Positions 49,331 to 63,554 of a DNA stretch of 64,000 nt are shown in pieces (the stretch's first letter is position 1; each line of letters starts with the position of its first letter). The notes below the pieces were generated by a model. It was not told the DNA's origin and made no database searches. It worked only from the letters and a program-made list of their open reading frames with translations. The translations under genes were made by a program, and so were the position numbers. Origin of the DNA: Pipra filicauda (lineage: Eukaryota > Chordata > Aves > Passeriformes > Pipridae); contig NW_024104162.1 in assembly GCF_003945595.2 (NCBI RefSeq), positions 1,984,001-2,048,000 of the forward strand, written 5' to 3'.

Positions 49331-49424
49331 CGGTGGGACGTTGCTGACCGTGACTGGCACCAACCTGGCCACCATCAAAGAGCCCAGGATCCGGGCCAAG
49401 TACTGCAGCTCTGAAAGGGAGAAC
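49331..49424 (+). CDS. PLXNA1: Plexin-A1 exon: IPT repeat start, with an extra Cys
   Basis: A 94-nt exon encoding [20 protein letters not shown] and then [11 protein letters not shown]. The repeat entry ([13 protein letters not shown]) is standard. Where class A plexins usually have Gly-Gly or Arg-Gly after RAKY, this gene has Cys-Ser-Ser, with the Cys codon TGC at 49404-49406. This adds a cysteine just before the normal Cys of the next exon. It ends between codons at GTAAGT. Confidence 0.95.
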
Positions 49425-49902
49425 GTAAGTGATGCCAGCTGGGGGCAGTGCACAAGGAGGAGGGATGCCATCCCTATGCAACACAGGGCAGAAAGTGCAT
49501 CCCTTGCCCATCAGGTGTGATGGTGGGGAAAGGCTGAGGTCCAGGGGCTGCTGCCCAAAGAGGGGCACTGATCTTTCTGCAAAGCCTCCAGCCAGGTGCT
49601 GTCAGGAGAGGGTTAGATCTGAGTGTTCAAAACTGATGGGAGGTTTGTGGGATATCTGCAGGATATTGACAGAAAAAGCCTGTCCCCAGTGACCTCTTGC
49701 CTGCTATCCCTTGCACATCCATTGCAGACAGGAGTCTATCTCTGCCCTGGGGTGGGATGTGATGCCCGTTGATAAAACAGAACAGGAGATTCCAAATCTA
49801 AACCCTGTGTCCAGAGATGTTGCTTTCAGGAGATCCTTGTGGGGTTTGATCCTGACCTCTCTGTTGGGAGCTGGGTGTGACCTCGGTCTGTGCCTCCTGC
49901 AG
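49425..49902 (+). other. Intron within IPT repeat
   Basis: A 478-bp GT-AG intron with nothing recognisable. A frame from 49711 reads into the next exon without a stop, but the upstream part is not plexin-like. Confidence 0.85.
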
Positions 49903-50142
49903 AACTGCACGGTCTACAATGACACCACCATGGTGTGCTATGCACCCTCCATTGACAACCCTGTGCGGAGCCCTCCGGAGCTTGGCGACCGCCCGGATGA
50001 GATCGGCTTCGTCATGGATAACGTCCAGGCCCTGCTGATCATCAACACCACCAATTTTGTCTACTACCCAGACCCTGTCTTTGAGCCCCTCAGCCCCACA
50101 GGGATGCTGGAGCTGAAGCCCAGCTCTCCCCTCATCCTCAAG
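49903..50142 (+). CDS. PLXNA1: Plexin-A1 exon: IPT repeat body
   Basis: A 240-nt exon of exactly 80 codons. It reads [20 protein letters not shown], then [40 protein letters not shown] and [20 protein letters not shown]. It contains the two cysteines of the repeat, three potential glycosylation sites (NCT, NDT, NTT), and the YYPDPxxEPL end that leads into the last extracellular repeat. The donor is GTAAGG at 50143. Confidence 0.97.
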
Positions 50143-50322
50143 GTAAGGCAGTCTGCTCCTGGGGGCAGAGGAAGGGATATGTCCCTCGGTGGAGGTGGCG
50201 TTTTGTCTCTCCTGGGGCTAAGTCCCACACTGTGAGATCATGCATTTGCCTTATGTTGAGTTTTTTTTTAAACATTCCTCTTTGCATGAGAACTGACAAT
50301 GTCATTCCTTGTTCCCTCAAAG

Positions 50323-50466
50323 GGCAGGAACCTGCTCCCTCCGGCTGCTGGTAACTCCCGCCTCAACTACACGGTGCTGATTGGAGACACTCCCTGCACC
50401 CTGACTGTCTCCGAGACCCAGCTCCTCTGCGAGTCCCCCAACCTCACTGGCCAGCACAAAGTCACG
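50323..50466 (+). CDS. PLXNA1: Plexin-A1 exon: last IPT repeat
   Basis: A 144-nt exon of exactly 48 codons. It encodes [20 protein letters not shown], then [20 protein letters not shown] and LTGQHKVT. It forms most of the final extracellular IPT repeat. NYT and NLT are potential glycosylation sites. The intron before it (50143-50322) is only 180 bp. Confidence 0.97.
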
Positions 50467-51193
50467 GTAAGTGCTGACACAAGTGCCTTTGCTCCTTGGG
50501 TCCAACGTGTCACAGAGGTTCAGTCTTTATCCTGGTACTGGCCCTGCTGTGTGTTTGTCCTTGAATAAGGACTGGATAGTCTGTGCACGTGCAGGAGCAT
50601 CTTCAGGAGCCATCTTTCTGCTCCCTGTGCATCCCTTTTTCTGATTACGTGTTTGGTAGGACAAAATACTTTGCCCCCTCCCCAGCACGCTCAGCTGGGT
50701 GTTCTTGTGTCCTGGCTGGCCCTGCCAACAACCTGCCTTCCCTGCTGGGTGCAAGGCAGGGGGGTTCCCACCTCTTCCCCCCAGTGCTGGCACACGCTGT
50801 AAGGCCGGCTGCTTTGTTTGTGGGGTTGTAGCACAGCGGTATTCGTGCTCCAGGACTCTGCCTTGTTGAAAGGGACCCAGCACGGTCCCCACCAGGCTCC
50901 CCATCCATGGGGGAACTTGCTTTACATCCCATCTGTTGCTGTAATGTTGTCTGAATGAGACATCAAACTCTCTGCCTGCTCCATGTGCACTGGCAGCATG
51001 TGTCCTGCATGCCATTAAAGCACGTTGCACTGCTCCAGACCAGCCCCTGCCATCCCTTCATTTTGCCACATCCTTCATGCCATGGGCTGGGAGTCATGCC
51101 CCAGTTTCCAGCTTGGTGGGCACCAGCAGGGAGGGCTGCCCTGGGTGCACATCCCCTGACACCAGGTCCATTTTTTCCCCCACCATGGTGCAG
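50467..51193 (+). other. Intron before the transmembrane exon
   Basis: A 727-bp GT-AG intron with no recognised feature. Confidence 0.85.
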
Positions 51194-51428
51194 ATCAAGG
51201 CTGGAGGGTTTGAGTTCTCCCCGGGGACACTGCAGATCTACTCGGACAGCCTGCTCACCCTGCCCGCCATCATCGGGATCGGCGGTGGGGGTGGGCTGCT
51301 CCTCCTCATCATCATCATCGTCCTCATCGCCTACAAGCGCAAGTCCCGGGATGCTGACCGGACCCTGAAACGCCTCCAGCTGCAGATGGACAACCTGGAG
51401 TCTCGGGTGGCCCTGGAGTGCAAAGAGG
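51194..51428 (+). CDS. PLXNA1: Plexin-A1 exon: transmembrane helix and juxtamembrane coil
   Basis: A 235-nt exon starting between codons and ending one base into an Ala codon. It encodes [20 protein letters not shown], then the membrane span [20 protein letters not shown] and IIVLIAY, the stop-transfer KRKSR, and the juxtamembrane [20 protein letters not shown]. The glycine run fits the small-residue packing used in plexin-A dimerisation. Four consecutive ATC codons (51308-51319) follow a CTC run. The juxtamembrane helix forms a coiled coil that controls the GAP domain. Confidence 0.97.
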
Positions 51429-53560
<2,132 letters not shown>

Positions 53561-53979
53561 AGCTCTTACCAACTCCAAGTGCACGTGCTGGCGTTGTACG
53601 CCAGCATGGCTACAGCACGGGCCCTGGCCCTCTGCCTGCTCTCTTTCCCTGGTCCCTAATCCCAGCTCTGGAGCATGGTGGGGACCCTGTTTCCGTGGAT
53701 TTCCCCTTGCAGCTCAGGTTTCCGGATGCTCAAAGCTAAGCAGGCGTGATCGTAGGCCTCCCTGGGGCACAACCCTTCCTGTCTGTCCAGATGCCTGGTT
53801 CTCCTCTCACCTCTGCTCTTGCTCCATAAGATTTTCCCTAAAGAGGAAAGGGTATCAAAAAGGGTATCAGAGGATGAATTTGGCATTGGCTGTGACAGGC
53901 TGGGTGGGAGTTTGTCCACTTCCAGCTCCTAATTCAAAACATCCTGCTTGAGAGAGCCCGCTAGCTCAGCCTGGCCTGG

Positions 53980-54310
53980 GAAGCAAGGGGTTAAAGTTGC
54001 AAAGGAGAAAAAAAAAAATCCCCAAAAGAGATTAAATAAAGCAACTACAGTTGTGTAAGCTTCATATAATTTAATCAGGTTTGCTTTTATTTGTCTCTTT
54101 ACTCAGAGTGTAACATTAGCTATTGCAAGTGACGGGAAGGAAACAGTGCTTGCTCATGCACACACTAATCCACAGTGAGCACCGGGTTGTCGGTACCAGC
54201 TCCCTTCCTCTGCAGGGTTTGGGGGGAAGCTTGTTGCTTTGTGAGAATTTAAGCCTGATTAAATATTTAATTCAGTATTGTTCATTTATTTCTGCTAATG
54301 ATCAGCAAGT
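53980..54310 (+). promoter_or_regulatory. AT-rich island, candidate regulatory element
   Basis: The segment carries GAGATTAAATAAAGC, TATAATTTAATCAGG, CTGATTAAATATTTAATTC and CTGCTAATGATCAG within 330 bases. It is not a simple repeat. Function is inferred only from motif density. Confidence 0.25.
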
Positions 54311-55870
54311 TAAACACAGGGGCTTAGGGAGGCGACGGGGCAGGGGCCTCAGACATTGCTGTGCTGCTCTTGATGAGGTTTTCATGTCCTCTCGTGGGAT
54401 GGTCACTGTTGGGTAGGACCTGTTTCCTGTCTTATTGAAATCCTGCTGCTTTACAGCCTATGGTCTACTTTGACTGATCTTGACTGCAAAAGCACCAGCA
54501 ATCCACAGGGGTGGGAATCCAGCATAACTCCTGCTGCCCCAGTTTCACTGGTGGGTCTGGTAGGTCTGCAGTGCAGCCAGTGCACTCCAACCAGCTCTGG
54601 GGTCTTGCCATGCTGGGGAATCAACTGGCATCTCTGTGTCCCCACAGGGAGCAGCTCATGCTGCTTAATCTCAGGCGTCTGCTGAGTTACCAGCGTCATT
54701 GCATCGAGGTCCCTGTGTGTCTGGAGGGAGGGACTCCAGGAAAATATAACTTAAAGTATTTCCATTCCTAGCAGGACATCATTCTCAGGCCTGCATTAGG
54801 AGAAATTGAGCCATGTGGTGCCCACTAGAGGAGCCTCAAGGATGGGGGCAGAGAGGGTTTGTCACTCCCCATTGCTCTTCTGAGGTGCTCTAAGGCAGGT
54901 GTCCCCTCTCACCTGGGTAGTGAGGGTGACAGTCCCACCTGGGGACCCATATCAGAGAGTTGACAAGGACGTGGTGGAAAACAGAGTTTTTGTCCAGTGG
55001 AAAAGAGTATTTTGAAGAGCAAAATTACAACTGTGAGGAATTTCACTGAACTGAAAAGTGCCAACCCAAAGTTTTGACTGAAGTTAAATGATTTGATGTG
55101 TCAAAACCCTGTTCTTCATTTTGAGTTGGTGTTTTGAAATGAAAAGTGTTGTTTTCTTTCCAAATACCTACATGAAATGAAATTTTACGCTTATTCTCCC
55201 ATTCAGGAAGACAAGATTGGGGAATAGTTTTAACCACAGCAAGGCTTTTGTTCAGAGGAAATCTAACAGGAAAGCAGAGTGTTGTAGAAATGTTCATTTC
55301 TGGTAAGGACTGTGGTCAGGGCTGACCAGACCTGGGCTGCCGATGGCAGCATGGAGATGAAAGCATCCCAGCCCAATCCCTGTTGAGTCCTGCATGGCCA
55401 AGTATGGCCAGAAATACACCTTCAAACGTCTCATGAGAAAAGGGACTGTTTCAGGCTGTGTCTGGAGTGGGACATTGCCAGGTTTCTGCTGTTTGCTTCC
55501 CTGTCTGAAATCCATCTCCCCCAAACCAGGCGGGTTTGCTGCTGGCGGAGCTCAGGGTTGTGGCTTTATTTGCTTTCTATGCAATACCCCAAGTGCATGT
55601 TGCAGTGACTTGAGTGGGAATTGGGCTGCTTGTTAGCTGAAATTGAAAATTATAATTTGTGTGCGTGCTTGGGAGAGAAAGAGTGCGTATGGGAGGGAAG
55701 TGCATTTATGTGCCTGCACACAAGTGGAGAGAGTCTTTGTATGGAAGGGTGTGTATATATAGACATCTCTATACAGCGATGCCCTGAGACTGTTAACCTG
55801 GTACTGGGGTATTACAAACTAGATAACACTCTGGAGGGAACTGAGACTGATCACCAAAGAGGAAGCTTGA

Positions 55871-56281
<411 letters not shown>

Positions 56282-58320
56282 TGAGTAAACAGCCGAGAGT
56301 TTGGAGCTGTGGGACAGTGCCCAGGCTCTTCTGAGTGTGGTGACACGAGCTGGTGTCCTTTGGGGATGCCGTCAGTGATGGCTTTGGTGTTGGCTGTGGC
56401 AATGTGAGCACTGGGTGTGTGGTCAAGCATTTCCTTGCCTGTTTGCGTGCAAGTGTGAGAGGGATGTGGGACCACCTGCCCCCAGCCAACTCAGAACAGC
56501 CATGGGATGTTCTCACTCTAGTTTGGCCCATGTGGGCTTATGTTGCCTGGGAAGGAGTGACCAAGGTACTCGGCAGCTACTAGCTGCACAAGCTGGTGCA
56601 GGGAGGGTACACGCTGGTGCCAGGCACTGTCGCATGTAAGGATGCCCCCGTCTGCCTTCCCTTCTCCAGGGGATCAGGTGGTCCTCCCCACCTCTTGGCA
56701 TGTGGAGCGTCTCTTGCCTTGCCTGGCAGCTGCATGGGTGCCTCTGTGGGCTGGCAGCAGGCAGGAGTCCTCCTTTCCCTGCTGTCTCCTCAGGGCTTGT
56801 CCACCTTGCCAGTCACATGGGGGTTTTCCCGGGAAAGCCAAGTGGATTTTTGGAAGCTGGGAGTCTCAACGGGGCTGGTGGGAGTGCGAGCAGGAGGCAG
56901 CCTGCCAAGCCCTGCTGTGAGTCTGCCTGGCCCATCAATATTTAACGATAGCTCTGAGCTCTCCTTCATCACAGACTGATGAATATTGAAAGATACACCA
57001 AGTCCTGAACAAAAACTATTAATAAGCTCTACTGGTTCAACTCGAGGCCCTCTGTGCCATCTTCTCCCTTCACACACCATGCTGTGCCTCCCCATCTCTA
57101 CTTCCTCCAGCCCAGTGCCACCAGCCTCCAGCAGAGATGCAGGGATGGCCGAGCAGCACAGGGCTGGCATGTCACCAGGAAGGCTCAAGGAAACCAGAGC
57201 ATCTTCCAAACCTCAGCTGATGTTCGTGGCATGGCCAGACTGGACAAAACCTGTGAGGTTTTGTGTACTTGACCATGGGGAAACACCTGGAGAAGACCCA
57301 GGTGTGAGCTGGTCCCAGTTACATCCGTGTTGCCAGTCTTTTAGACACATTGCTTTCTTTCTCTGCTTCATTTATCATGTTACAAGGGTGCCCTTAATGT
57401 TTCAAAGCATCTCATTAGCAGAGTGTCAGAGGGGTGTGTGGTGCAGACCTATGGCTGACTGGGAGTCGGGTGGGTCTTGGAGGAGCCAACCGGTGTTCCC
57501 CATCCCTGTTCCCTGAGTGCATCCTTAGGCTCTTCCCTTCTGATTGTCCCTCCACAACACCAGGTTTCACTGAAATATTAAACGCATTTCCAGCTCTTGA
57601 AGTAAATCAATAAAATATAAATAAAAGGCAGTATGAGGAGGCCAGCACAGCAGCGGCTGATCTGTAGCAGTAGAACAGGGGCAGAGCCCAGCCTGCGCCA
57701 GTGCAGTGAGAGCTGGCAACCCAAAGACTGTTGATCCCCAGCCCCAGCACTCGAGGGCCCATTGCAATTAGGACAGGGATGAGGCCCCCTGGTCAGTGCC
57801 TTGCTTGTGCCTCCCTGAGTGATATTTAACAGAGCCACTGTTCTTCCTGAAGCCATGGCGTGGAGTAAGCGGTGCCAAGGGCTGGGCTTCTCCATCCAGT
57901 TGATTAGCCCTGCTGTTGGGTGTGAGAGTGTGCTTACCGCCCAGGGCAACTGGATTAACATTGATCTAACTGGGGAGAGCTGTTATTTATTTTGTTGTTG
58001 GATAATCCCCCCCTTGCTGTGGCATCTGGCTCTATTGCGGATAAAGACAAACATCCGCCAGAGCTCGAGTGGTGGCACTTCAGATGAGCATTACAGGCTT
58101 GTCAGCAAAGGACCTGGTCCAGGGCTGGGGAGAATGTCTGCTGAATTGCTTCAGTCCACTCCTCCCTTGGCTTTCTCCCCATGTCCCTTTCCTTCTCCTT
58201 TTTTTTTGTTCCCCATGATGGATTAATTTTTCCTGTTGGGGCAGGAAGTCTTCCCTTCCCTGGAGGCTTGGGTAATGCTGTCCCCAAATGATTTAAGGAA
58301 GGCTGTGCTGTTCCAGGGGC

Positions 58321-58333
58321 GGGGGGGGGGGGG
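58321..58333 (+). repeat. Poly-G run
   Basis: Thirteen consecutive G follow GGGGC. Such a run is prone to length error in sequencing and can fold as a G-quadruplex. Confidence 0.9.
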
Positions 58334-58649
58334 CAAAAAGGGCTAAACCCCATTAGCACAAGAGAAAACCTTAGAAGGGGCCATATGACCCTGAGTCAGC
58401 TTGAATAAACTCTGGGAAAGTGGATTTCCTAGCCCAGCCATCTGCTCCTGGCCCATCTGTTGGACATGGCATTGCCGTGGGGCAGTGCATGGCATTGGAC
58501 AGTGGGACTCCTTCTGGTGGCTCTGACATATGCGTTTCTTCTGGGTTTTGTTTCTTGAGTCAACTCGTTTGTATTTGTTTCCCTGGTGCAAGAGGAATGC
58601 AGCCACATCCCTGAGGTTATTAGTATTGCCTGTGCTTTCAGGAGCGTCT

Positions 58650-58830
58650 GCGTTTGCAAGTGGCTGATCTGATGATTAATGCGTGGATAAGCTGAAGAAA
58701 CCTAACCAGAAAGGGTCGAGGGACTGGCTGGCATTTTTACTTTAAAAGGAGTGAAAGCCAAAGCCATGATAAAAATAATAGATGTGTTAAGGGAAATTTT
58801 AATCTCGAGGCAGAGAGATAAGGTGTTGTG
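58650..58830 (+). promoter_or_regulatory. AT-rich island, candidate regulatory element
   Basis: The segment contains CTGATGATTAATGCGTGG, ATAAAAATAATAGATG and GAAATTTTAATCTCGAG in complex non-repetitive sequence. It may be a conserved element, but that is inference. Confidence 0.25.
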
Positions 58831-60252
58831 TGTTAAGCTCCACCTGTAGGGCTGCACAGTTCACCTGGCTCTGGTGTCACCCTCAGCTCCCTCCATGCCA
58901 GGCTGCCCCTCTCTCTGCTGGTGTGGCACATCCTGGATGCAGTACCAGCACCCGGAGGGACCCACATCCTATTTGGACCCACCATGTTTCACTCCCATCC
59001 TGCAGGATCTCCCTCTTGTGCATGGTCCCAAACAGACACAGATCCCCCTGGACCTTCCCTGCCATGCTGCTTTGGAGCATGATGGCATCTGGATTGGAAC
59101 CATGCTTTAGGAAACTAGGGGCAATATAGAGGTTTTCTTAAGGCAGTTTTGGCCGTTCCCTTCAACTGTGTCTCCGAAAGCTGAGAGACATGGCTCCATT
59201 TTTAAATTCCTTTTGGAGCAGGTGGTTGCAGCACTATATACCTGCAAACTCCTATATCACTCCCCACTCCCAGGGAAAGGTTAAATCTCAAGCCTGGCAC
59301 AGTCTCTGTGTTCCAAAGGTACATGGAAAACAGGTTAAGCTTCCAACCACTGCTCTTACTCCTTCCTTCTTTAATCCCCTTGTTTATGGCTGAATTAGTA
59401 CTAGAGATAAGTTTTACTAAAAATCTATTGGGGTCAAAGACTCTGGACCTAAATCCAGTGGTGGCTTTAACCAAGACCTTGTACAGTGGTCTGGTGGTGG
59501 TTATTATCCTCTTGCTCTACTGTGGGCCCCCTGCTTTGAAGCTTTAGAGATCAAGGGGTATGACAGAGGTTGCAGGGAAGTCCCTTGTCACCTGTAGTGG
59601 TGGCCCGCATCAGGGCAATGGCAGTGATGAGTGCATTACAGGAGCAGAAGGCAGCAGCAGCTCCCAGGTGGGGAGAGGGGTTTCCAGCTAGATCGAGCAC
59701 GTGGTTTTGTGGGAGGAGGTGCTCCTGTCATGGGAACGTGGGTCAGGATCTGGCTTTGCCTTGCAACCTCAGCTCTTCCTTCAGGGTGTACTTTAACTGG
59801 GGAGCTTGAAGTAGGTTTGGTGACATTGTACCTGGCTCAGGTGTGTCATACAGTCCTCCTGCGGAGGGAGCTGCCTGGTTCCAATGGGAGGTGATAGAAG
59901 AAACAAAGTTCATTGAAGTAGAAGGTACCGGGGGAAACAGAAAGCTGCTCATCCCCTGGGTGAGAGTCCCCGTGGGATAAGGTTGAGCTCTCCAGTTCTC
60001 CAAATATACTGGAGACCAATTGCTTCTCCCTCTTTGGGGGCTACTGTGGCTCAGCCCTGTGGATGGGCAGGCTTTCCACTAGAGCTTGTGCTGTCTGCTT
60101 GTGCCCCCTACTTTGAGGATCCTGCCATTCCACATGAGACTTTTTAAAGCCAAAAATAATTTAGCCACAGTCTAAGGGTGAAGTGGCAACGGGTGAGATC
60201 AGAGACCTTTAATATTCTCTGCTGATGGTTTTGCTCTCTACTTTCCCTACAG

Positions 60253-60319
60253 AACGGAATCGGTGGCAGAGAAGATGCTGACAAATTGGTTCACGTTTCT
60301 GCTGTACAAGTTTCTGAAG
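60253..60319 (+). CDS. PLXNA1: Plexin-A1 exon: GAP domain helix after the arginines
   Basis: A 67-nt exon that completes the second Arg of the pair and encodes TESVAEKMLTNWFTFLLYKF and LK. This is among the most conserved stretches of all plexins. It ends between codons before GTGAGT at 60320. The next exon of the family, which starts with ECAGEP, is not present in the remaining 3.7 kb. Confidence 0.97.
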
Positions 60320-62199
60320 GTGAGTTTGGGAAGGGATGGCAACCCTGTGTGGAGAGGGAGGTGGTTTCTGCCTTGCCAGGACAGGCAGCATGCTACCCAA
60401 AGCCTGGACTATCACGCTCCTGAGCGTTGCCACTCCCTCCTGGAGCAGAGATTGCTTCCCAGACCTCTGTTCCCATCCTGGTTTTCTGAGATGTGATTAG
60501 TAATTCTGAGTCTCCTTTTTGGGAAATAGCTGAGTTTGAGAAATGAAATCCATATTGGGATTGCTTAATGCATAGTGGGTTTGAAATCTTAACAATGGTG
60601 CCCTGAGGAAAGATAAATATGAAACAACTCAGCTGAGTCTTGGAGTGGTCCCCATTCCTCTCTTCTTGCCTCTGCTTGTGTAAATCAGGCAGAAAAAGCC
60701 CTGGGAGCTGGTCCTTCTGTAGGCATGACTGTGATTGGAGGCTATTTCTGCCTGTTGAAGTTGTAGTTTGGTGAGTTGCACTTTTCATGTAGCACTGCCA
60801 CTGCTTCTTCATCTCTCCAACACTGAGGTTCCATGGTAGGGGAACTGTTTCCTGCAGGCATCTCTACCACTGCTGCTTCCCCTGCAAAAGGTGCCTCATT
60901 GGGGATGAATGCCTGAGGGACCTGTTGACAACCAGGGACACAGCTCTCCGCTGTGTTAGCTTGAATTCACCTTTTTCCCAGTTTCATCAGGGTAGCAGAA
61001 GAAGATATCAAAGTGTAAGCTCTGGTTTTAGCGCTTGTTCATCTACCCATATTGAGAACATTTATTCCAACAGCACCAGTGCTTCCACCTGCTGGAGCTG
61101 CACCAGTGGCCATGTAGGTTACACAGAAGCATCTCCAGGCCATGCACCCCTGCCTCAGTCCTGCTACCGCTTTGGGATGGCTCCGTCAGGGTGAATGGCA
61201 CCTGCAGTCCTGATGCTGGTCTGTCAGTCAGCAGAGCTGTTTCTTGGGATCCTGCCTGGTGTCGGTGCAGCAAGGCTGGGTGGCACGCAGCCGTTTTTGT
61301 GGGATTTCATCCCTCATTAAGATAAAGAGAGTTTGAACCATTTCCAGCCAAGAGATGAGAGCGAGCAGTAGTATGAGCAGAACTCAAGTGATCGTCAACG
61401 AGAGGTGATTTATAATATCACTTACATGCACTTGGCATTTTGCCTCTGTCGAGGGATAGCCTGTATCTATAAAAATCTCGCTAGCGTGCAGTGGAGATCG
61501 CTTGCCAGAGGTGGGAGAGGAGAGAAGCTGTGCTGGTCTTGGGGAGGTGTCAAACCTCCTTCCACCTCTTTGTGCCAGGGCTTTGCCCAGCAGGGCCCCT
61601 GCAGCAGCAGTGCCCAGTGGGATTGGATAGGGCACCGGCAGGTGGCTCTTTGGGCTCTGTGGACTTGGTGGAACAGGCAGGAGTAGCTCTCCTTGTGGAT
61701 AAACTCCCTCAAGGCTCCCTGAAGTGGGCAGGGTTGTGCTTTGGCCAAGCAAAGTGTGGTGCATAGCCTATGAAGGCCAACAGCGGCGTTTGGGGATGTT
61801 GCATTCACATGTGTGACCTGACTCCCTTGGCCTGTCCTGACTGGGCTGAACCATGTGGGCAGGTGGCAGGGGTATGCTCACCTTGTTCAGAAACTGCTTT
61901 GGATCAGCTCATGTACCACCACTGTCCTGCATCTGTCCTTGTATAGCCTTGTTCCCTTTCAGAGAGGCTTCTGGGTGCATCACCAGTGCAGGCTGAGGAT
62001 TAGGAGCAGCAGGTGAGAGATGTGGGGATGATACCAGAGCAGTGGTTTTTATAAAGTCCTTGGCTACACCATGACTTTGGCATGGGAAAATGCCTCCAGA
62101 CTCTGAGTGGTAGCAGCAGGAGAGATGTCTGATCTAGATGCACCATTACAGAAGAAACATACACAGAGGACCTGAATAAACTTGCTGGCTGTGAAATTT

Positions 62200-62290
62200 G
62201 TTGTGCTGGGATTCCTTTCCCTGGGAAGTGGTTGAAACTCCATTGCCTGAGTCACTTGAGTTAGACTGGAAGAGGCTCGAGGATGTGCTC
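62200..62290 (+). mobile_element. Possible eroded CR1-like fragment
   Basis: The stretch around CCCTGGGAAGTGGTTGAAAC, then CTCCATTGCCTGAGTCACTT and GACTGGAAGAGGCT, follows the order seen near the 3' end of amniote CR1 elements, which read GGGAAGTGGTGGA, CTCCAT, then AAGAGGCTGGA. It is short and diverged, so the call is tentative. Confidence 0.35.
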
Positions 62291-63526
62291 GTGGCCTCTC
62301 CTGGGTCAGAGGAGACCCACGGGGCGATTTCTACCTGTGTCCTGGCAGTGAGGATCACAGGTGGCATCAAAAGCAGGAGAAGCCTGTGGAGTAGATGGAG
62401 AGTATCACAGCAGACAGTTTGCCAGCAGGGAAACTGCCCCAAACTGCAGTAATTGTGCGTGTAAATGAGGCAGGCGGCCGTGTGCCCAGCTGCCAGATCG
62501 GCTCTCAGCAAACCTGCCCGGAGCAGGGCCGGGCATTCGACATCACATGGCTGAGATATGCTGGGGTGAGGGACAGGGACAGGACCCCCCCCATGCCCAG
62601 GGCCAGCAGCTTAGGGAGCCAGTGAGGGCTGGCAATTTCAGGAGGACCCTGTAGAAGCATTTATCAGACTCTTAATGAGACACCTCAGGGAAAGGGAGAC
62701 GGATAAATTGAGACAAGTGCTGAAAAATGCACAATATTAGGTGCCTGATGAGCTAGATCTAGTCAGTAAGACAGTTTGGGAGTTAGCTGGCTTGCCTCAG
62801 CCTGCTCCCAACATACCAACACGGGCATGCATGGGGTGTCTGCAGCTGCCCTCCTCCAGCTCGGCTCTCAGAGAGAGCCCTCCCAAAGCCCTCCTCAGTC
62901 AGGCCCCCAGCAGTGAACAAACTGCATAAGGGCTGGCAGTGTGAGCACAGCCACATTTAGGGGGCAGGCTCCCTTCTGTCAACATGAGGGGCCACCTAGC
63001 CCCATCTCAGTGGTCCCCTGCTGTATTTCACCTGAAGGAGTTCATCTTGGGTCAACTGCCCGGCACTGGTTTCTTTGGTCCCTGTTCATTTTGTTGGTCT
63101 CTGTCAGGGATGATCCCTAAACCACCCTCACCTGTGGTGTCTCAGCACAGTGTGACCCACAGAGCATCTTGGCCCTGATCTTCAGGATCTGGTGGGGCCA
63201 GTGAGGCTGGGAGTGAGGTGCTGCATTTTGAGGGTAGGACCCACACTCAGAACAGGAGGGTCAGCCGAGCTGCAATGTGGAGGATGCTCAGAGTCAGGGG
63301 GACAGGGCAGAGGGGCTGTTTTGGTTGACATTAAGGTGTCTGACAGGTCAGGAGGAGACCAGAATCCTGGGGCACACAGGGGCCTGCAAAAGCCTGCATG
63401 ATGCTGGAGGAGTGGTGTACCCATCAAATGAATCGCTGATGCCTCCATCCTTCCAAGGAGGCTGTAGGGCTAGCTCTAATCCATGCATCCAAATTTCCTG
63501 TCAGCCCAGCTGGCATTCGAGGAGCA

Positions 63527-63554
63527 GAGGAGGTGATGCTGAGGAGGTGATGCT
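63527..63554 (+). repeat. Perfect 14-bp tandem pair
   Basis: GAGGAGGTGATGCT occurs twice in a row, at 63527-63540 and 63541-63554, without a mismatch. Confidence 0.9.

Noticed and set aside
53950..54000. tRNA-like A-box and B-box words (GCTAGCTCAG and GGTTAAAGTTGC)
   Set aside because: No cloverleaf can be formed around them, and the spacing and stems do not fit a tRNA.
59308..59547. 79-codon hydrophobic frame in the GAP-region intron
   Set aside because: It has two hydrophobic stretches but no known family, no splice context and a short length. A chance frame is more likely.
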